Assembly (NCBI GenBank): GCA_001873585.1
Contig: MNZL01000149.1
Location: 1-8,264 of the forward strand
Source of the DNA: Rhodobacterales bacterium CG2_30_65_12
GTDB taxonomy: Bacteria; Pseudomonadota; Alphaproteobacteria; Rhodobacterales; Rhodobacteraceae
DNA: 8,264 nucleotides
Direction: 5' to 3'
Positions 1-8,247 of this stretch are shown here, piece after piece. The notes under the pieces were generated by a model, which had not been told where the DNA came from, ran no database searches, and saw nothing but the letters and a program-made list of their open reading frames with translations. The translations under genes and the position numbers were made by a program. Numbering within the stretch: position 1 is the first letter of the stretch; every line of letters begins with the position of its first letter.

Positions 1-543
1 CAGTTCACGCCCGAATTTCTCTCGCTCAACCCCAACAACAAGATCCCCGCGATCATTGATCCCAACGGGCCGGGCGGCAAGCCGCTGGCGTTGTTCGAGA
101 GCGGTGCGATTCTGATCTATCTCGCCGAGAAATCGGGGAAATTCCTGCCCGAAGACCCAAGCGCGCGCTACCAGACAATCCAGTGGCTGATGTGGCAGAT
201 GGGTGGGGCCGGGCCGATGTTTGGCCAGTTCGGCCATTTCCACGCCACGGAGGCCGGCAAGACCGTGGCCGACAAATACGCCTGGAACCGCTACAAGCAA
301 GAGGCGAGCCGCCTGCTCGACGTGCTCGAGGAACGGCTCGAAGGCCGTGATTACGTCATCGGCGATGCCTATACCATCGCCGATATCGCCATCTGGCCCT
401 GGGTGCGGGCGCTGCACACCGGCTACAAGGCCGCCGATGTGCTTGAGCTTGACCAGTTCGCAAACATCGCGCACTGGCTTGAGCGCTGCGCGAGCCGCCC
501 GGCGAGCCTGAAAGCGGTCAATATTCCCGATCGCAACGGCTGA
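1..543 (+). CDS. yfcG: Glutathione transferase, YfcG-like (disulfide-bond oxidoreductase type), 3' part
   Basis: The reading frame is open from the first base, so the gene starts upstream of the window; about 180 residues are visible and roughly 30-35 N-terminal residues are missing against the about 215 usual for YfcG. Visible signatures are the end of the thioredoxin-like domain, with PNNKIPAI (the conserved cis-proline of the glutathione site) and FESGAILIYLAEK (the Glu-Ser pair that holds the gamma-glutamyl group), then the all-helical C-terminal domain with YTIADIAIWPW, the GST N-capping box. The segments LQWLFWQ-like, GGxGPMxGQ and IADIAxWPW agree well with my memory of E. coli YfcG, which reduces small disulfides using glutathione rather than conjugating xenobiotics. 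The protein should be cytoplasmic. The catalytic N-terminal residue cannot be checked because it lies outside the window. An internal TTG at 91 is not the start, since homology continues upstream of it. The family call is solid; the YfcG subgroup is inference from motif similarity. Confidence 0.9.
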   Translation, partial: QFTPEFLSLNPNNKIPAIIDPNGPGGKPLALFESGAILIYLAEKSGKFLPEDPSARYQTIQWLMWQMGGAGPMFGQFGHFHATEAGKTVADKYAWNRYKQEASRLLDVLEERLEGRDYVIGDAYTIADIAIWPWVRALHTGYKAADVLELDQFANIAHWLERCASRPASLKAVNIPDRNG

Positions 544-550
544 GGGCAAA

Positions 551-572
551 GGGCCGGGCTTGCGCCCGGCCC
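551..572. terminator. Hairpin between convergent GST and cytochrome genes
   Basis: A perfect 9-bp inverted repeat (551-559 with 564-572, loop 560-563) begins 7 nt after the GST stop codon and lies between two convergent genes. The position suits a bidirectional transcription terminator. Neither strand has a clear U-tract after the stem, so intrinsic termination is not certain; it may instead protect the 3' end of the mRNA. Confidence 0.5.
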
Positions 573-614
573 CGGTCTGCTCCACCCCCCCCTCGGGCCG
601 GAGCCGCCCCGATC

Positions 615-1019
615 CTATTGCTGGATCGACTCGAGGTATTCCACCAGTGCCAGCAGCCGCCCGCGCACGATCAACTCGGCGCCATAAACGCCGGCCTGTT
701 CAAGCGCGGCCTGCTCGTAGCGATCTCCCCAGACCGGCATCGGCCCACCGTGGCCGCGCACCCCGGTGCGCCCGTCGACGATCATCAGCACGTCGAGGAA
801 CGGGAACGCGCCATCGTTGGCCGCGGCGAGCCCCGTCAGCCCCGGCACCTCGATGCTCATCAACGCAGCAAATGGGCCGTTGCCCAAGCCGCTTTCGCCG
901 TGGCACACCGCGCAAGCCGTCATGTATTCGGTCTTGCCCGGGTCTTCCTGGGCCATTGCGCCCAAGGTCATGGCAGCGAGGAACGCTGCCGTCAGAGTCA
1001 ACAATTTCCTGGTTTTCAT
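615..1019 (-). CDS. Exported monoheme c-type cytochrome (class I)
   Basis: This encodes 134 residues. The N-terminus is a Sec signal peptide (residues 1 to about 23: MKTRK, a hydrophobic stretch, then AMA before QEDP), so the mature protein is periplasmic. One heme attachment motif, CAVCH, is at 36-40, and the likely axial methionine is M94 in GGPMPVWGDR. The C-terminal helix (RGRLLALVEYLESIQ) is the usual last helix of class I cytochromes. It would be a soluble one-electron carrier. I chose the ATG at 1019 over a GTG at 1046 because it gives a clean signal peptide and has a GGAG-type ribosome binding site just upstream. Its immediate upstream neighbour on the same strand is a decayed relative (1102-1264). 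It converges on the GST gene. The electron donor and acceptor cannot be read from the sequence. The cytochrome call is firm; I cannot assign a named subfamily. Confidence 0.9.
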   Translation of the reverse strand: MKTRKLLTLTAAFLAAMTLGAMAQEDPGKTEYMTACAVCHGESGLGNGPFAALMSIEVPGLTGLAAANDGAFPFLDVLMIVDGRTGVRGHGGPMPVWGDRYEQAALEQAGVYGAELIVRGRLLALVEYLESIQQ

Positions 1020-1101
1020 CTCCGCCTCCAATGCTTGCTTCGGCACCCACCATCCGGAGCGTGCACGACGCGTTTCTCAATTACGAACGGATCAAACGGC
1101 C

Positions 1102-1264
1102 CTACCTCTGAAATCCCTCAAAGTATTTCCCCAGCGCCACGCGCCGTCCGCGCTCGATCAGCTCAGCGCGATAAACGCCCGCAACGCCCTACGCTCCTGG
1201 CGATCACCGCCAAAAGACGAACCATACGGGCAAACGCCATGACTGCCGTGAGCCATTTCTTCAC
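1102..1264 (-). pseudogene. Decayed, internally deleted copy of the adjacent cytochrome c gene
   Basis: Reading the minus strand, an AGGAGGGG ribosome binding site (1271-1278) sits 6 nt before a GTG start at 1264, followed by a signal-peptide-like VKKWLTAVMAFA (1229-1264). Pieces that match the C-terminal part of the neighbouring cytochrome then appear in successive frames: LPVW (1222-1233, compare MPVW), GGDRQERRAL (1182-1211, compare GDRYEQAAL), and AGVYRAELIERGRRVAL plus a further 9 residues to a TAG (1102-1182). The last piece matches the live cytochrome tail at 16 of 26 positions and ends at the same place. The segment holding CxxCH, about 70 residues, is absent, and at least two frameshifts separate the pieces. 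If translated from the GTG, the product would be a meaningless 33-residue peptide ending at 1163. The simplest reading is an ancient tandem duplicate that lost its middle and decayed; the divergence at the tail suggests it was already a distinct paralog. Confidence 0.8.
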
Positions 1265-1394
1265 CTCAATCCCCTCCTTTGCGGCTCTTATCACGCCACA
1301 AAACCCACGTTCGCGCCTTGACCGGGCGCAATCCGGGCGGCAATCGGCCAATTTCAGCCGAACGGTTCGGGCGCCCGGTGGCGACGGCCAAAGC

Positions 1395-2912
1395 TCAGCT
1401 GCCGTAGAGGCCCGCCCAACGGTTCAAAAGCTGGTATTGCAGCACCCGCGAGCGCCCGGCCCAGGCCTTGGCGCCGTCGGGGCGCTCCATGTCTTCGCGG
1501 GCGATCGCGGCCCGGCGCGCGGTGTCGCCGGTGAAGATCGCAAAGGCCAGCGGCGTGCCATCGGCAGCGCCCACATAGCCCGCGAGCGCCGAAACAAAGT
1601 TGAGCGAGCCGGTCTTGGCGTAGATCGTATAGCCCGCCGTCGCGGCGGCCTTGCCCGCGGCATCACGCGGCGCAATTTCCTTCATGTGCCTGTGCAGCAC
1701 CCCGTCCGCCCCGACCTTGACCAGAATCCGCACCATATCGGCGGCGGTCGCCTCGGAAGCGCCGCCCAGCCCGGAATGGTCGACAAAGTGCAGCCGCCCA
1801 GTGCCAAACCTCTCCTGCGCCCAATCGCACATTACCTGGGCCGAGGCGCGCAAGTTGCCCGCCGGCGCGCCGCGCTTGGCACTGGCTGTCAGCCCGATCA
1901 CCTCCGCCGTGAGGTTGGTCGAGTATTTCAGCATCAGCTTGACGATGGCCGAGAGGCTGGCGCTCTCGTGATTGACCAGCACCGTGCCGCCGGCGGGCAT
2001 CGCCCACACCGCTTGCGCTCTCGGCAGCCGAATGCCCTGCGCCGCCGCCAGCACCTGCGCCACCTCGCCGGCGTAAAGATCGGGGCGGCGCACCGGCAGC
2101 CATCGTGAACCATCGCTCACGAGCGCCTTGCTCGCCACCGTCCACGCGTCCGCGCCGCCCGCCGCGCGGTAGGTGTAGGTCGGCAGATCGCGCTCGGCCA
2201 CCGCGATTGTCGCCACCGTCACCGCCGGCCGCAGCGTGCTCGATCGCGCATCCATCGCAACCGCCCAACCGGTGCCGGCGCGTTTCCACTCGAAATGCAC
2301 CCGGTTGAAGTTGAAGTTGATCCCGCTCACCGCCGGGTTGTAGCCCACATGGTCGGGCTGGTCGGGGTCGATCGCCGCCAAATAGGGCAAGGCCCCGGCA
2401 AATACCTTGAACCCGCCGCTGACAGCGCGCACTCCGGCTGCTTTGAGCTGCACCACCATCGCCGCGAGCGCGTCGGTATCGAGCATCGGATCACCGGAGC
2501 CCACCAACACCAGATCGCCTTGCACCGTGCCATTTTTCACCGGTCCGGTGGCTACCAGCCGGGTGCGAAAGCGGAAATCGGCGCCCAGCGTGGTCAGCGC
2601 GTAAAGCGCCGTCACCGCCTTGGCCACCGACGCCGGCGGCAGGGCAAGGTCGGCGCCACTGGCCTCAAGCACCACGCCGGTGCGGGCGTCGGCCACGGCA
2701 AACCCCACCTGCCCGCCCAGCCGGGCTCGGGCGACAAGCTCTTCGGTGGTGGGCAGAGCGGCACCGGCAAACCGAGGCGCCGCCCCGCCCAGCAGGTCTT
2801 CAGGCCGGTCAAGCGGGCGCGGCGATACCGCCGGCGCTTCGGCCAATGCTGCACCGGCAACCGCCGACAAGGCGCCACCGAGAAACGCGCGTCTGGAATA
2901 CCCCCCGATCAT
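1395..2912 (-). CDS. dacB: D-alanyl-D-alanine carboxypeptidase/endopeptidase, PBP4 type (peptidase S13), Tat-type signal
   Basis: A penicillin-binding protein of the S13 family that trims the terminal D-Ala of peptidoglycan stem peptides and cuts cross-links in the periplasm. From the ATG at 2912 it has 505 residues (E. coli PBP4 has 477). All three active-site motifs are present: SVAK with nucleophile S95 and K98, S331-T-N333, and K433-T-G435. Residues about 100-290 hold the long insertion typical of class C PBPs. The N-terminus carries YSRRAFLGG followed by a hydrophobic stretch and AxA-like AEA, a twin-arginine signal rather than an ordinary Sec one. A longer frame starts at a TTG at 2966, but the added 18 residues would put the signal peptide inside the protein, so I prefer 2912. 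No strong ribosome binding site is visible there. It follows nadD on the same strand with a 79-bp gap, so co-transcription is possible. The function call is firm, the exact start less so. Confidence 0.93.
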   Translation of the reverse strand: MIGGYSRRAFLGGALSAVAGAALAEAPAVSPRPLDRPEDLLGGAAPRFAGAALPTTEELVARARLGGQVGFAVADARTGVVLEASGADLALPPASVAKAVTALYALTTLGADFRFRTRLVATGPVKNGTVQGDLVLVGSGDPMLDTDALAAMVVQLKAAGVRAVSGGFKVFAGALPYLAAIDPDQPDHVGYNPAVSGINFNFNRVHFEWKRAGTGWAVAMDARSSTLRPAVTVATIAVAERDLPTYTYRAAGGADAWTVASKALVSDGSRWLPVRRPDLYAGEVAQVLAAAQGIRLPRAQAVWAMPAGGTVLVNHESASLSAIVKLMLKYSTNLTAEVIGLTASAKRGAPAGNLRASAQVMCDWAQERFGTGRLHFVDHSGLGGASEATAADMVRILVKVGADGVLHRHMKEIAPRDAAGKAAATAGYTIYAKTGSLNFVSALAGYVGAADGTPLAFAIFTGDTARRAAIAREDMERPDGAKAWAGRSRVLQYQLLNRWAGLYGS

Positions 2913-2991
2913 GGGGGCGAGTAAACCAAGGCCGCCCGCCCGGCTCAAGGCCTCAATTCGAAACAATCCGCAAAGTCGCGGCGCGCCCGGT

Positions 2992-3612
2992 TCAATCCGT
3001 GTGCGTCAGCCAATCCCAGCCGCCTTCGGCCCGGATCGCGCTTGAAGAGGCATCGACCATCGGCACGTTGACCAGGCACCAGACCGGGGCCAGATGGCCC
3101 GCGAGCAGGCGCGACTGCGCCGCCGGCAGCCGTTCGGCGCGAAACCGGCGCGCCGCCGGCGAGGTGCGCGCCGCCCCCCGATCGCCGGGCCGGGCGATCA
3201 CTCCCACCGGCACCGCGGCCATGATCTCGTCCCAGCGCTCCCAACGGTGAAACTCGGCGAGGTTATCGGCGCCCATCAGCCAGGTGAAGCGCACGCCCGG
3301 GTAGAGCACGAACAGCCGATCCAGTGTCTCGGCCGTAAAGCGCGTGCCGAGCCGCGCCTCGAGATCGGTGATCTCAACCCGGGGGTGCCGCATCACCGCC
3401 CTTGCCTGCGCGAGCCGCGCTTCGAGCGGGGCCGGGCCGTGGGCTTTCAGCGGATTGCCCGGGCTCACCAGCCACCACACCCGGTCGAGCCCAAAGCGCT
3501 TCAGCGCCTCGCGGGTAATATGCGCGTGCCCCTCGTGCGCCGGGTCAAACGACCCGCCGAGCAGGCCAACCCGGCAGCCGGGCGGCGCATGTGGCAAATC
3601 GTGGCGCATCAT
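2992..3612 (-). CDS. nadD: Nicotinate-nucleotide adenylyltransferase
   Basis: NadD transfers AMP from ATP to nicotinic acid mononucleotide, giving deamido-NAD in the cytoplasm, an essential step shared by de novo and salvage NAD synthesis. The 206-residue protein has the nucleotidyltransferase signature GLLGGSFDPAHEGH (residues about 16-29), the WWLVSPGNPLK segment, TWLMGADNLAEFHRW in the middle (substrate-pocket region of NadD), and SSSAIR near the C-terminus, corresponding to the family's ISSTxIR motif. The length is normal for the family. Two adjacent ATG codons (3612 and 3609) are possible starts; a CAGGG sequence immediately upstream fits the second a little better. It lies between an aldo/keto reductase upstream and dacB downstream, all on the minus strand. 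The usual bacterial partners of nadD (proA, obg, rsfS) are not in this window, though they could lie elsewhere. Function is assigned with high confidence. Confidence 0.95.
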   Translation of the reverse strand: MMRHDLPHAPPGCRVGLLGGSFDPAHEGHAHITREALKRFGLDRVWWLVSPGNPLKAHGPAPLEARLAQARAVMRHPRVEITDLEARLGTRFTAETLDRLFVLYPGVRFTWLMGADNLAEFHRWERWDEIMAAVPVGVIARPGDRGAARTSPAARRFRAERLPAAQSRLLAGHLAPVWCLVNVPMVDASSSAIRAEGGWDWLTHTD

Positions 3613-3656
3613 CCCTGCCCGCGCCGCGCTCTGCGCCGGCTGATCATCGTGCCCCG

Positions 3657-3682
3657 GATACCGCCGCCCAAGGCGCGGTATC
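3657..3682 (-). terminator. Hairpin between aldo/keto reductase and nadD
   Basis: A perfect 8-bp inverted repeat, GATACCGC/GCGGTATC, with a 10-nt spacer lies in the 90-bp gap, 20 nt after the aldo/keto reductase stop codon and 44 nt before nadD. There is no U-run after it. It could be a terminator, an attenuator, or an mRNA-processing or stability stem that separates expression of the two genes. Confidence 0.35.
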
Positions 3683-3702
3683 TGAAGAAGCCGTTGCGTC
3701 TG

Positions 3703-4767
<1,065 letters not shown>

Positions 4768-4813
4768 GGCAGACTCCTGTGCAGCCTCCTGTTTCGCAGC
4801 AGCAGTAGACGCC

Positions 4814-4843
4814 CGGGCGCGGGTGCTGTCAAACCCGCGCCCG
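4814..4843. terminator. Strong GC-rich hairpin after the NapC-like gene
   Basis: An 11-bp perfect inverted repeat (4814-4824 with 4833-4843, 8-nt loop) starts 5 nt beyond the stop codon of the NapC-type gene. No U-tract follows, but the stem is long and almost pure G/C. It is the best candidate for the end of the diheme cytochrome/NapC transcript, and it separates that unit from the aldo/keto reductase gene. Confidence 0.6.
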
Positions 4844-4848
4844 CACTC

Positions 4849-5442
4849 TCAGTCGTCGCGTTCGATCACAGGCAACTTGTGCGCGATTCCCTTGTGGCAG
4901 TCGATGCAGGTGCTGCCGCCGGAAAGATCGGTGCCCAAGGCGACCGGCTCCATCTTTTCGCGCGAGCGCGAGCGTTGATGCTCAAAATCCATCGCGTCGA
5001 AGCTGTGGCAATTGCGGCACTCGTGCGAATCGTTCTCCTTCATCGTTGCCCAGACATGGCCGGCCAGTTCCGCCCGCTTTTCCTCGAATTTCTCCGGCGT
5101 ATTGATCGTGCCGCGCAGCTTGTGCCAGATCTCGTTGCTGGCCCTGATCTTGCGGATCATCTTCGGGCCCCATTCATGCGGCACGTGGCAGTCGGGGCAG
5201 GCCGCGCGCACGCCGGAAGCATTCTTGTAGTGAATCGAGGTCTTGTATTCCTGATATACCGTATCTTCCATCTCGTGGCACGAGATACAGAATTCCAGCG
5301 TGTTGGTGGCCTCCATCGCGGTGTTGAACCCGCCCCAGAAGATGATGCCAGCAATGCCGCCGATCAACAAAAGCACCCCCTGCCCCAGCAGCACACTCGG
5401 GCGGGTGAACCAATGCCAGAGCTTCTTGATAAGCCTGATCAT
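4849..5442 (-). CDS. NapC/NirT-type membrane-anchored tetraheme cytochrome c (quinol dehydrogenase)
   Basis: This is a 197-residue protein with a short cytoplasmic N-terminus, one transmembrane helix (about residues 16-38, VLLGQGVLLLIGGIAGIIFW) and a periplasmic domain with four heme motifs: CISCH 52-56, CPDCH 82-86, CRNCH 142-146 and CIDCH 179-183. M58, two residues after the first motif (CHEM), sits where NrfH-type proteins have the axial Met of heme 1. Length and motif spacing match NapC/NirT, which oxidise membrane quinol and pass electrons to periplasmic partners. I chose the ATG at 5442 because AAGGAG lies 7 nt upstream; a longer frame from an ATG at 5487 adds a polar stretch before the anchor. 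It is the second gene of a unit with the diheme cytochrome at 5573-6298, after a 130-bp gap containing a hairpin. No nap, nir, nrf, tor or dms reductase gene is in the window, so its electron acceptor is unknown and I give no specific symbol. Confidence 0.92.
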   Translation of the reverse strand: MIRLIKKLWHWFTRPSVLLGQGVLLLIGGIAGIIFWGGFNTAMEATNTLEFCISCHEMEDTVYQEYKTSIHYKNASGVRAACPDCHVPHEWGPKMIRKIRASNEIWHKLRGTINTPEKFEEKRAELAGHVWATMKENDSHECRNCHSFDAMDFEHQRSRSREKMEPVALGTDLSGGSTCIDCHKGIAHKLPVIERDD

Positions 5443-5508
5443 GCGCGTCTCTCCTTTGCACCGCGACGAGCAAGGGCCACGGGTCATAATTGGTCATGTT
5501 TTTGAATG

Positions 5509-5542
5509 GTGCCGGCCGGGCGGATCGTGGCCCGGTCGGCAC
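5509..5542 (-). other. Long intercistronic hairpin between diheme cytochrome and NapC-type genes
   Basis: Arms of 13 nt (5509-5521 and 5530-5542) pair at 12 of 13 positions around an 8-nt loop. In the minus-strand transcript the single exception is an A-C mismatch. The hairpin lies 30 nt after the diheme cytochrome stop codon and 66 nt before the NapC-type start. No U-run follows. A partial terminator, or a stem that stabilises the upstream mRNA and makes more of the soluble cytochrome than of the membrane anchor, would fit; this is inference. Confidence 0.5.
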
Positions 5543-5572
5543 TCGGAGATCTTCTCTGTCAGACAGACGGTC

Positions 5573-6298
5573 TTATTCGGTCGGCAGAGTCTTGATGTAG
5601 GCAAGCACGTCGGCCGAAACCTGGTGGTCGATCGCCCGCAGGCCCGGCATGGTTTCTGCCGGCTGGCCATTGAGCACCTTGTGCATTACTTCCCACGGGT
5701 TGCCCATCAGCGAGCCGAGCGGCGGCATGCCTTTCGGCTCTTTGCCATCGGCACCGTGGCAGTTGGTGCAGACCGTTCCATAGACCTGACCACCGGCCAC
5801 CGCATCGCCTTTGACCTCTTTCGTCGCGGCGTCGATGTAGACGCTATAGTCTTCCTGACCGAAGGCCACGAAATTGGCGAGATCGGCAAGGTTCTCTTCC
5901 GAAAGCTTGTCGCCATAGCCGTGTTCGGGGGAGACGAGAACCGCGACGATCGCCGCCGGATCGGCGCCGGCCATGCCGTTGATCCCCTTGATACCGGTGG
6001 CGTGGCTCCCGGATGAATAAGCGCCGTCGGCTCCAAGGCCATCCCAGCCGTGGCATTCCTTGCAACGCCAGTTCGCGCCTGCGTTGTCGGCATATTTTTC
6101 GTTCGCGGCGGGATAGAGCGGATGCGATTCCGCAGGCGCCTCGGCCTTCACCACCTTGTACCATTTGTCATAAAGCTTGGCGCCGCGCGCGATCGACCCC
6201 TGGTCGACATCGGCACTGGCTGCTGTCGCCCCAAGGACAAACCCAAGGGCCGCCGTCAGACCAAGCCCAAAGTGAATTGCTGCTGAGCGTTGTGACAT
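5573..6298 (-). CDS. Exported diheme c-type cytochrome
   Basis: The product has 241 residues. A Sec signal peptide (about residues 1-29, ending AASA before DVDQG) sends it to the periplasm. Two heme motifs, CKECH at 79-83 and CTNCH at 177-181, each begin a class I-like domain. For the second heme, M217 (AETMPGL) is a good axial ligand. The first domain has no equally clear Met; M109 or H126 (SPEHGYGDKL) are candidates. The C-terminal helix VLAYIKTLPT is typical of class I cytochromes. The ATG at 6298 has AGGGG about 8 nt upstream. Because it precedes the tetraheme NapC-type anchor on the same strand, it likely accepts electrons from that anchor and delivers them to a periplasmic enzyme. It shares a divergent 216-bp intergenic region with ettA, which holds an FNR-type box. 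It could itself be catalytic (TsdA-like or related diheme enzymes), but I see no motif that proves this. Confidence 0.9.
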   Translation of the reverse strand: MSQRSAAIHFGLGLTAALGFVLGATAASADVDQGSIARGAKLYDKWYKVVKAEAPAESHPLYPAANEKYADNAGANWRCKECHGWDGLGADGAYSSGSHATGIKGINGMAGADPAAIVAVLVSPEHGYGDKLSEENLADLANFVAFGQEDYSVYIDAATKEVKGDAVAGGQVYGTVCTNCHGADGKEPKGMPPLGSLMGNPWEVMHKVLNGQPAETMPGLRAIDHQVSADVLAYIKTLPTE

Positions 6299-6333
6299 TC
6301 TCTAGCCCCTTCGTAAATTCAACTGTTCTGCTT

Positions 6334-6352
6334 CGGTTCGCTCACCGAACCG
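6334..6352 (-). other. Small hairpin in the probable 5' leader of the diheme cytochrome gene
   Basis: CGGTTCG (6334-6340) and CGAACCG (6346-6352) form a perfect 7-bp stem with a 5-nt loop, 35-54 nt upstream of the diheme cytochrome start codon. It could be a leader stem or a protein-binding palindrome. The sequence alone does not decide between them. Confidence 0.35.
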
Positions 6353-6392
6353 CAACGTGCGGCTACCGTGTCGTATGCCACGGCATGCAACC

Positions 6393-6406
6393 ATGATATA
6401 GATCAA
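6393..6406. promoter_or_regulatory. FNR/Anr/FnrL-type box
   Basis: The plus strand reads ATGAT-ATAG-ATCAA, matching the FNR-family consensus TTGAT-N4-ATCAA at 9 of 10 defined positions; the minus strand reads TTGAT-CTAT-ATCAT. It lies 95 bp upstream of the diheme cytochrome ATG and 108 bp upstream of the ettA ATG. FNR-family sites typically drive low-oxygen respiratory genes, so the cytochrome/NapC unit is the natural target. I found no convincing -10 hexamer at the standard class II distance on either side, so the promoter geometry is open. Confidence 0.6.
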
Positions 6407-6457
6407 ACTTTTGTGGAAGTGAACACTCGGCGATGCCGGGCGATTGCGCGCCCCGCG

Positions 6458-6486
6458 TTGCGCCCAGGTCGGTTTGCCGCTAGATC
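6458..6486 (+). promoter_or_regulatory. Weak candidate sigma-70 promoter for ettA
   Basis: TTGCGC (6458-6463) and TAGATC (6481-6486) are separated by 17 nt and lie 28 bp upstream of the ettA ATG. Each matches its consensus at only three positions, so this is a weak proposal supported mainly by spacing and location. Confidence 0.2.
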
Positions 6487-6514
6487 ACCGCGCAGCAGTC
6501 AACGGGAGCAGATC

Positions 6515-8170
<1,656 letters not shown>

Positions 8171-8215
8171 GGCGGGTGGGCTTGGTGAATTTCCGGCTTG
8201 GGTCCGATGCCTGCG

Positions 8216-8247
8216 CGCAGGCGCTTTTGCCTGCAAAAGCGCTTGCG
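8216..8247. repeat. Near-perfect long inverted repeat downstream of ettA
   Basis: GCGCTTTTGC (8221-8230) and GCAAAAGCGC (8233-8242) are perfectly complementary around CT. The stem extends outward through a G-T pair (8220/8243) and CGCA/TGCG (8216-8219 with 8244-8247), giving 15 paired positions. An overlapping 14-bp perfect palindrome, GCCTGCGCGCAGGC, spans 8209-8222 and would compete with it. It could be the real ettA terminator or a dispersed palindromic (REP-like) element. The window ends 17 bp later, so its context is cut off. Confidence 0.6.

Noticed and set aside
1081..1101. TTTGAT-like half site upstream of the monoheme cytochrome as a second FNR box
   Set aside because: Only one half resembles the consensus; the other half does not match ATCAA at the required spacing.
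1265..1394. Short palindromes (around CCGAACGGTTCGG and CGGGCGCCCG) between the relic and dacB
   Set aside because: The arms are only 4-6 bp with almost no loop in very GC-rich DNA, which is expected by chance; I see no gene or clear regulatory site here.
618..2108. Long plus-strand open frame (496 codons) antisense to the cytochrome, relic and dacB
   Set aside because: It crosses three better-supported minus-strand features and intergenic DNA, has low-complexity Arg/His/Gly-rich composition and no recognisable domain; such frames are common opposite GC-rich genes.
6368..6514. A 49-residue N-terminal extension of EttA
   Set aside because: The extension overlaps the FNR-type box region, has no family similarity, and the ATG at 6515 has a well-spaced GGGAG and matches the family N-terminus.
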